DNA of 64,000 nucleotides, from positions 434,001-498,000 of the forward strand of contig NZ_QMIG01000001.1 in assembly GCF_003287285.1 (NCBI RefSeq), read 5' to 3'. This stretch comes from Phytoactinopolyspora halophila. Its GTDB lineage: Bacteria > Actinomycetota > Actinomycetes > Jiangellales > Jiangellaceae. The stretch's first letter is position 1. Each line of letters begins with the position of its first letter. Below, one piece after another: positions 60,354 to 64,000 of this stretch. Made by a program: the position numbers and the translations under genes. The notes beneath the pieces were generated by a model that made no database searches, was not told the DNA's origin, and saw nothing but the letters and a program-made list of their open reading frames with translations.

Positions 60354-61745
60354 GTGACTTCTCTCCCCTGGATCCACGTCGAAGAAGGCCGCCTCGCCGA
60401 CGACGCGGGACGGACAGTCGTGCTGCGCGGAGTCGGTCTCGGCGGCTGGATGAACATGGAGAACTTCATCACCGGATACCCGGGCACCGAGTCACAGGCC
60501 AGGGCTTCGATGCGAGCGAACCTCGGCGCCGAGGGCTACGAGCGGTTCTTCGCACGATTCATGCGGGATTTTTTCAACGACGACGATGCCCAGCTGGTGG
60601 CGTCGCTCGGCATGAACTGCGTGCGGGTCCCGTTCAACTACCGGCATTTCGAGGACGACGACCAGCCGTTCGTGCTCAAGGACGACGGGTTCGGCCTACT
60701 CGACCGCATCATCGAGATCTGCGCCCGGCACGGGATCTACACCATCCTCGATCTCCACGCTGCGCCCGGCTGCCAGAACCACCATTGGCACAGTGACAAC
60801 CCCACCCATGTCCCGCTCTTCTGGCAGCACCGGCACTTCCAGGACCGGGTGGTGCACCTCTGGGAAGCCCTGGCCGAGCGCTACCGCGACACCCCGGCCG
60901 TGGCCGGCTACAACCCGCTCAACGAGCCCGCCGACGAATCGGGCTCCGTCATCGGCCCGTTCTACGAGCGCCTCGAGAAGGCCATCCGAGCGGTGGACCC
61001 GAATCACGTTCTCTTTCTCGACGGCAACCGCTACTCCAGTGATTTCTCCACGTTCGAGGAGCCGTTCGACAACACGGTCTACACCGCCCACGACTATGCC
61101 TTGCCCGGCATCGCCCGGGTGAGCGAGTACCCGGGGATCACGAGGGGCGAGTATTTCGACCGTCACGTCGTGGAACAGACCTTCTTGCGCCGCACCGAGT
61201 TCATGCGGCGCACCGGGACACCGATCTGGATCGGCGAGTTCGGACCCATCTACACCGGTGATCCGGTACGCGACCAAGCGTGTTATGAGCTCCTGCGCGA
61301 CCAACTGGACATCTACCGCGCGCACGACGCCAGCTGGTCATTGTGGACCTACAAGGACATTGGCCGGCAGGGTCTGGCTCACGTCCCCGAGGACAGCCCT
61401 TACATCCGGCAGATCGCCCCGTCGCTGGAGCAGAAGACCAGGCTGGGCACCGACTCCTGGGGCGGCTCGGATGCGAACATCCGTCACGTCATGGAGCCAA
61501 TCGAGAAACTGATCGCCGACGAATTCCCGGACTTCCACCCGTATCCGTGGGGCCAGCGCCAGTGGATACCCCTGCTGATCCGCAACATCATGCTCGCCGA
61601 GCCCGCTGCGGAGTACTTCGGGCGCTGCTTTCAGGGGCTCAGCCCCGAACGAGCTGAGGAGCTGGCATCCTGTTTCGCGCTCTCCTCCTGCCATGTCCGC
61701 ACCGAACTGGCCGCGGTGCTACGTGATCACCTCATGAGTGGATGA
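60354..61745 (+). CDS. Cytosolic GH5 family glycosidase
   Basis: The 463-residue protein is a GH5-type (beta/alpha)8 glycosidase: VVLRGVGLGGWMNMENFITGYPG, FNYRHF, the acid/base in GYNPLNEPADESG (Glu191) and the nucleophile in IWIGEFGPIYTG (Glu295), with HAAPGCQNHHWH between. The sequence fits exo-glucanase/beta-glucosidase-like GH5 proteins of Streptomyces type. No signal peptide. GTG at 60354 has CGGAG upstream; an open frame back to 60144 is the intergenic region. It probably hydrolyses the glycan imported by the divergent ABC system. Confidence 0.9.
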   Translation: MTSLPWIHVEEGRLADDAGRTVVLRGVGLGGWMNMENFITGYPGTESQARASMRANLGAEGYERFFARFMRDFFNDDDAQLVASLGMNCVRVPFNYRHFEDDDQPFVLKDDGFGLLDRIIEICARHGIYTILDLHAAPGCQNHHWHSDNPTHVPLFWQHRHFQDRVVHLWEALAERYRDTPAVAGYNPLNEPADESGSVIGPFYERLEKAIRAVDPNHVLFLDGNRYSSDFSTFEEPFDNTVYTAHDYALPGIARVSEYPGITRGEYFDRHVVEQTFLRRTEFMRRTGTPIWIGEFGPIYTGDPVRDQACYELLRDQLDIYRAHDASWSLWTYKDIGRQGLAHVPEDSPYIRQIAPSLEQKTRLGTDSWGGSDANIRHVMEPIEKLIADEFPDFHPYPWGQRQWIPLLIRNIMLAEPAAEYFGRCFQGLSPERAEELASCFALSSCHVRTELAAVLRDHLMSG

Positions 61746-61755
61746 GCCGATGGGC

Positions 61756-61823
61756 ACTTGTTGGGTCTGCGGAACGTCCAGAAGGCAAAATCCGGCTCTA
61801 GACGTTCCGCAGACCCAACAAGT
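61756..61823. repeat. Perfect hairpin repeat, family 1 copy B
   Basis: ACTTGTTGGGTCTGCGGAAC plus GTC (61756-61778) pairs with its exact complement (61801-61823) around a 22-nt loop. It is the same element as 54393-54458 but inverted. It ends 8 bp before the methyltransferase start codon. Confidence 0.8.
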
Positions 61824-61831
61824 GGAGACAG

Positions 61832-62557
61832 GTGCTCGCCGGGCGCGCCGACAGCGGCGGCCTGTCCTGGAACTATGCTGACCTGGCCCGCGATGCCGTG
61901 CGCCGCGCCACGTCCGTGTTGGACATCGACACGGGTGGCGGCGAGATGCTGGCAGATCTGCTCACGGGGCACTCGGCGCCGCCGAACACGATCGCCACGG
62001 AGCCGTATCCGCCGAACGTGCCCCGAGCCCGACAACGGCTGGCAGGGCTACCGGTAGACGTCCGGCCGGGAACTGCCACGGCACTCCCCGTGGCCGACGA
62101 CGACATCGATCTCGTCCTGAACCGGCACGGGGGACTCAATGCGAGTGAGATCGTGCGCGTCCTCGCGCCGGGCGGTGTCCTTCTCACCCAGCAGGTCGGC
62201 AGCCGCAACGACATCGAGTTCAACGAGGCGCTCGGAGTATCGCCTGCCATCGACCTGGAGGCCCACACCCTTCGGTCCACCGTCGCCGCGTTCGAATCGG
62301 CCGGGTTCGTGGTCGACATCGCGTACGAGGAGTTTCCCGTCACCCGATACCGCGACGTCGGCGCGGTCGTGTACCAGCTACGCGCCGTCCCCTGGCAGGT
62401 GCCGGGATTCGACATCGACATGTTTGACGCGCGCCTGCGTGACATCGATACCCATATCCGCAGATCCGGAGGTTTCGCCGTCACGAGCCACCGGTTCCTG
62501 ATCCGGGCGCACAAGGCAACCGAGTATCAACAGGATGTGAACCGGACCATCGGATGA
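61832..62557 (+). CDS. Class I SAM-dependent methyltransferase-like protein
   Basis: The 241-residue protein has a Rossmann methyltransferase core: ATSVLDIDTGGGEMLADLL (SAM loop, usually VLDxGxGxG), TIATEPYPPNV (acidic end of strand 2) and VADDDIDLVLNRHGGLNASEIVRVLAPGGVLLTQQVG. The C-terminal half fits a substrate cap. GTG at 61832 is preceded by GGAGACAG, immediately after the hairpin repeat. It is followed 73 bp later by the APH-type kinase gene. Substrate unknown. Confidence 0.82.
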   Translation: MLAGRADSGGLSWNYADLARDAVRRATSVLDIDTGGGEMLADLLTGHSAPPNTIATEPYPPNVPRARQRLAGLPVDVRPGTATALPVADDDIDLVLNRHGGLNASEIVRVLAPGGVLLTQQVGSRNDIEFNEALGVSPAIDLEAHTLRSTVAAFESAGFVVDIAYEEFPVTRYRDVGAVVYQLRAVPWQVPGFDIDMFDARLRDIDTHIRRSGGFAVTSHRFLIRAHKATEYQQDVNRTIG

Positions 62558-62616
62558 CACTCGGAGCGCGCGCAGCCGATCGGGAAAATCGATGGTTTGG
62601 GTGCGGAGCACCTGCC

Positions 62617-62622
62617 TACGAT
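62617..62622 (+). promoter_or_regulatory. -10 box of leaderless APH gene
   Basis: TACGAT lies 7 nt before the GTG at 62630, with no ribosome site. The same arrangement occurs at other genes of the window (GNAT, VOC). Confidence 0.45.
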
Positions 62623-62629
62623 TCCCGCC

Positions 62630-63676
62630 GTGTCCGATCACGAACGTGTGCGCGCGTGGGTGCACGAAGATTTCGGCATCGAGCTGGAGAACCTCGACCT
62701 GGTAGGAGCGGGTGCCGACCTCGCCGCCCAGACGTGGTGTGGCAGCGCCCCCGACGGCGAGAAGTACGCGGTCAAGTGGAGCGGCGGCCGGACACCGACC
62801 GGTCTGCTGCTGTCGGCTCACCTCGCCCGATACGGCGTTTCCGGTGTCGCCGCACCAGTGCCGACCCTCGCGGAAGGGCTGTGGAGCAGCCGCGCCGGCC
62901 GCCGGCTGTCCGTGGTGCCGTGGGTATCCGACGTCGGGGCGCTGGACACCGAGATGACCGCAGCACACTGGGGATCGTACGGCGAGTTGCTGTCCGAGGT
63001 GCACCGTACGCCGGTGACCGATGCCGTCGCCGAGCTCCTGCCGCACGAGGACTACACCCACGACCGCTGGAGCACTGCCGTGCGCGGCCTGCACCGCCGG
63101 CTGAACACGCCCGACCACGAGGCGATGGAACCGCCAACCTCTGATGATCATCTCACGCATTCGCTAGCCGGTGCGTGGCACGATGCCGCAGACCTCATCA
63201 TGACGCTTCTCGACCACGCCGATCAGCTAGGCGAGACGCTCCGCGGCACGCCGGCACCCCGCGTCATCTGCCACGGCGACGCCCACCTGGGGAACGTTCT
63301 GATCGACCAGCACGCCGGCACGTGGCTCATCGACTGGGACGACGCCGTCATCGCGCCGGCAGAACGCGACCTCATGTTCGTCGTTGGCGGTGGAGTACTG
63401 CCGTTCGCGCCCGTAAGCGAGCACGAACGGTCGTGGTTTTTTGACGGCTACGGTGCTGCCGAGATCGACCCTGCTCGCCTGGCCTATTACCAGTGCACCC
63501 GCGCGCTCGAGGATCTCGCCGAGACCGCGGAGCAGACCATCGACGCGGAGCGATATACCGACGACGAACGCGCCGACGCCCTCGCCCTCTTCCACGGGGT
63601 GCTGGCTCCGACCGGCCTGGCGCGCTTCGCGCTCGCATCTCTGCACGAGCTCGGCCTGACAAGCACGACTATTTGA
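62630..63676 (+). CDS. Aminoglycoside phosphotransferase (APH) family kinase
   Basis: The 348-residue protein has the APH/choline-kinase fold: KYAVKWSGG (ATP Lys), the catalytic loop VICHGDAHLGNVLI and the metal segment WLIDWDDAVIAPAERDLMFV. APH-family members phosphorylate aminoglycosides but also many sugars and amino alcohols, so resistance cannot be claimed. GTG 62630 is preceded by a TACGAT box 7 nt away, pointing to a leaderless transcript. It lies 72 bp after the methyltransferase gene. Confidence 0.85.
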   Translation: MSDHERVRAWVHEDFGIELENLDLVGAGADLAAQTWCGSAPDGEKYAVKWSGGRTPTGLLLSAHLARYGVSGVAAPVPTLAEGLWSSRAGRRLSVVPWVSDVGALDTEMTAAHWGSYGELLSEVHRTPVTDAVAELLPHEDYTHDRWSTAVRGLHRRLNTPDHEAMEPPTSDDHLTHSLAGAWHDAADLIMTLLDHADQLGETLRGTPAPRVICHGDAHLGNVLIDQHAGTWLIDWDDAVIAPAERDLMFVVGGGVLPFAPVSEHERSWFFDGYGAAEIDPARLAYYQCTRALEDLAETAEQTIDAERYTDDERADALALFHGVLAPTGLARFALASLHELGLTSTTI

Positions 63677-63777
63677 TCACCACACCTCGCCGAGCGCTGC
63701 TCGTGACGTGCACCGCACCACCAAGCTCAGCGACACGACCAGGGTTCAGCGAGGTGGGCCGTCGATGAAGATGCTCA

Positions 63778-64000
63778 TCAGAAGGCGCCCAGGTCAGACG
63801 AGAACCAGCGTTCTGGACGCATGAAGATCACGACCTGGTCCCCGTGTTCGGACTTCGATATCTCCATGAAGGGACCTGCTTTCTCCTCCGGCAGATAGCG
63901 GTGGGCAAGCTCGGCCAGCAACGCGTCGGTCATGGGCACGGTCCGGGTGACCGGACCCTCGACGGATACGTAGCGCACCGTCGGTTCGACCCGCTGGACC
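63778..64000 (-). CDS. PPOX-type flavin/F420-binding protein, C-terminal part (partial)
   Basis: The frame continues past the right edge. The visible end reads VRYVSVEGPVTRTVPMTDALLAELAHRYLP, then VVIFMRPERWFSSDL. This matches the last strands of split-barrel pyridoxamine-phosphate-oxidase-like proteins (xYVEVRGxVT, RYL, xRxxPxR). Such proteins bind FMN, F420 or haem. GTG at 63978 is not the true start. Confidence 0.6.
   Translation of the reverse strand, partial: VQRVEPTVRYVSVEGPVTRTVPMTDALLAELAHRYLPEEKAGPFMEISKSEHGDQVVIFMRPERWFSSDLGAF

Noticed and set aside
62630-63676. Possible aminoglycoside-resistance gene.
   Set aside because: Only the general APH fold and catalytic loop are visible. 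The family includes many metabolic kinases and there is no resistance context.

Overview
The window is about 64 kb of high-GC DNA. It has GTG starts, purine-rich ribosome sites, several probably leaderless genes with TANNNT -10 boxes, LCP proteins, an ECF42-type sigma factor and a Family 2 encapsulin next to a geosmin-synthase-like cyclase. This points to an Actinomycetota chromosome, perhaps Jiangella-like; the genus is only a guess. I saw no rRNA, tRNA, CRISPR array or intact transposase.

Positions 1-24 kb hold a surface-glycan locus. It contains an enolase-superfamily protein (cut by the window edge), an Asp/Glu racemase, a sugar-transfer-associated ATP-grasp protein, three glycosyltransferases, an asparagine-synthase-like amidotransferase, a tandem ATP-grasp ligase, two nucleotide-sugar dehydrogenases that should make uronic acids, a TagGH-type ABC exporter, an UppP-like protein lacking a key Glu, and two LCP attachment proteins. 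Together they suggest a wall or capsular polymer whose uronic acids are amidated or carry amino acids (inference). An acetoacetyl-CoA synthetase sits inside the block. Acylphosphatase, a cytosolic S1-like protease, a GNAT and an acyl-CoA dehydrogenase follow (24-27 kb).

Positions 27-32.3 kb look like a decayed integrative element. An exact 43-bp direct repeat bounds it: one copy is in the 3' end of the acyl-CoA dehydrogenase gene (26943-26985) and the other is at 32284-32326. A degraded tyrosine-recombinase tail lies just inside the left end. Cargo includes a DUF3800 protein, a processive GT2 polysaccharide synthase with a small membrane protein and a structured leader, an XRE regulator with a 24-bp operator, and small hypothetical genes.

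Immediately to the right (32.4-35.7 kb) is the most striking system: a two-domain terpene cyclase whose stop codon overlaps the start of a Family 2 encapsulin shell gene. The shell lacks the inserted cyclic-nucleotide-binding domain expected of terpene-cyclase-loaded (2B) encapsulins. DUF6907, single-domain GntR and unknown genes follow.

Positions 38-43.6 kb carry an ECF42/DGPF pair, an SDR without its catalytic Tyr/Lys, and an ArsR-flavoprotein-MFS unit with a palindromic operator. Positions 43.6-52 kb are a histidine-utilisation regulon (divergent IclR; hutH, hutU, an M20 hydrolase, hutF, hutI), in which the M20 enzyme may replace HutG. After a divergent CGNR/MFS pair and a VOC protein comes a carbohydrate uptake unit (54.4-61.8 kb): lipoprotein binding protein, two permeases, a six-hairpin glycosidase and a divergent cytosolic GH5, with LacI-type operator boxes between. 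This unit is flanked by two inverted copies of one perfect hairpin repeat. A methyltransferase, an APH-type kinase and a partial PPOX protein end the window.
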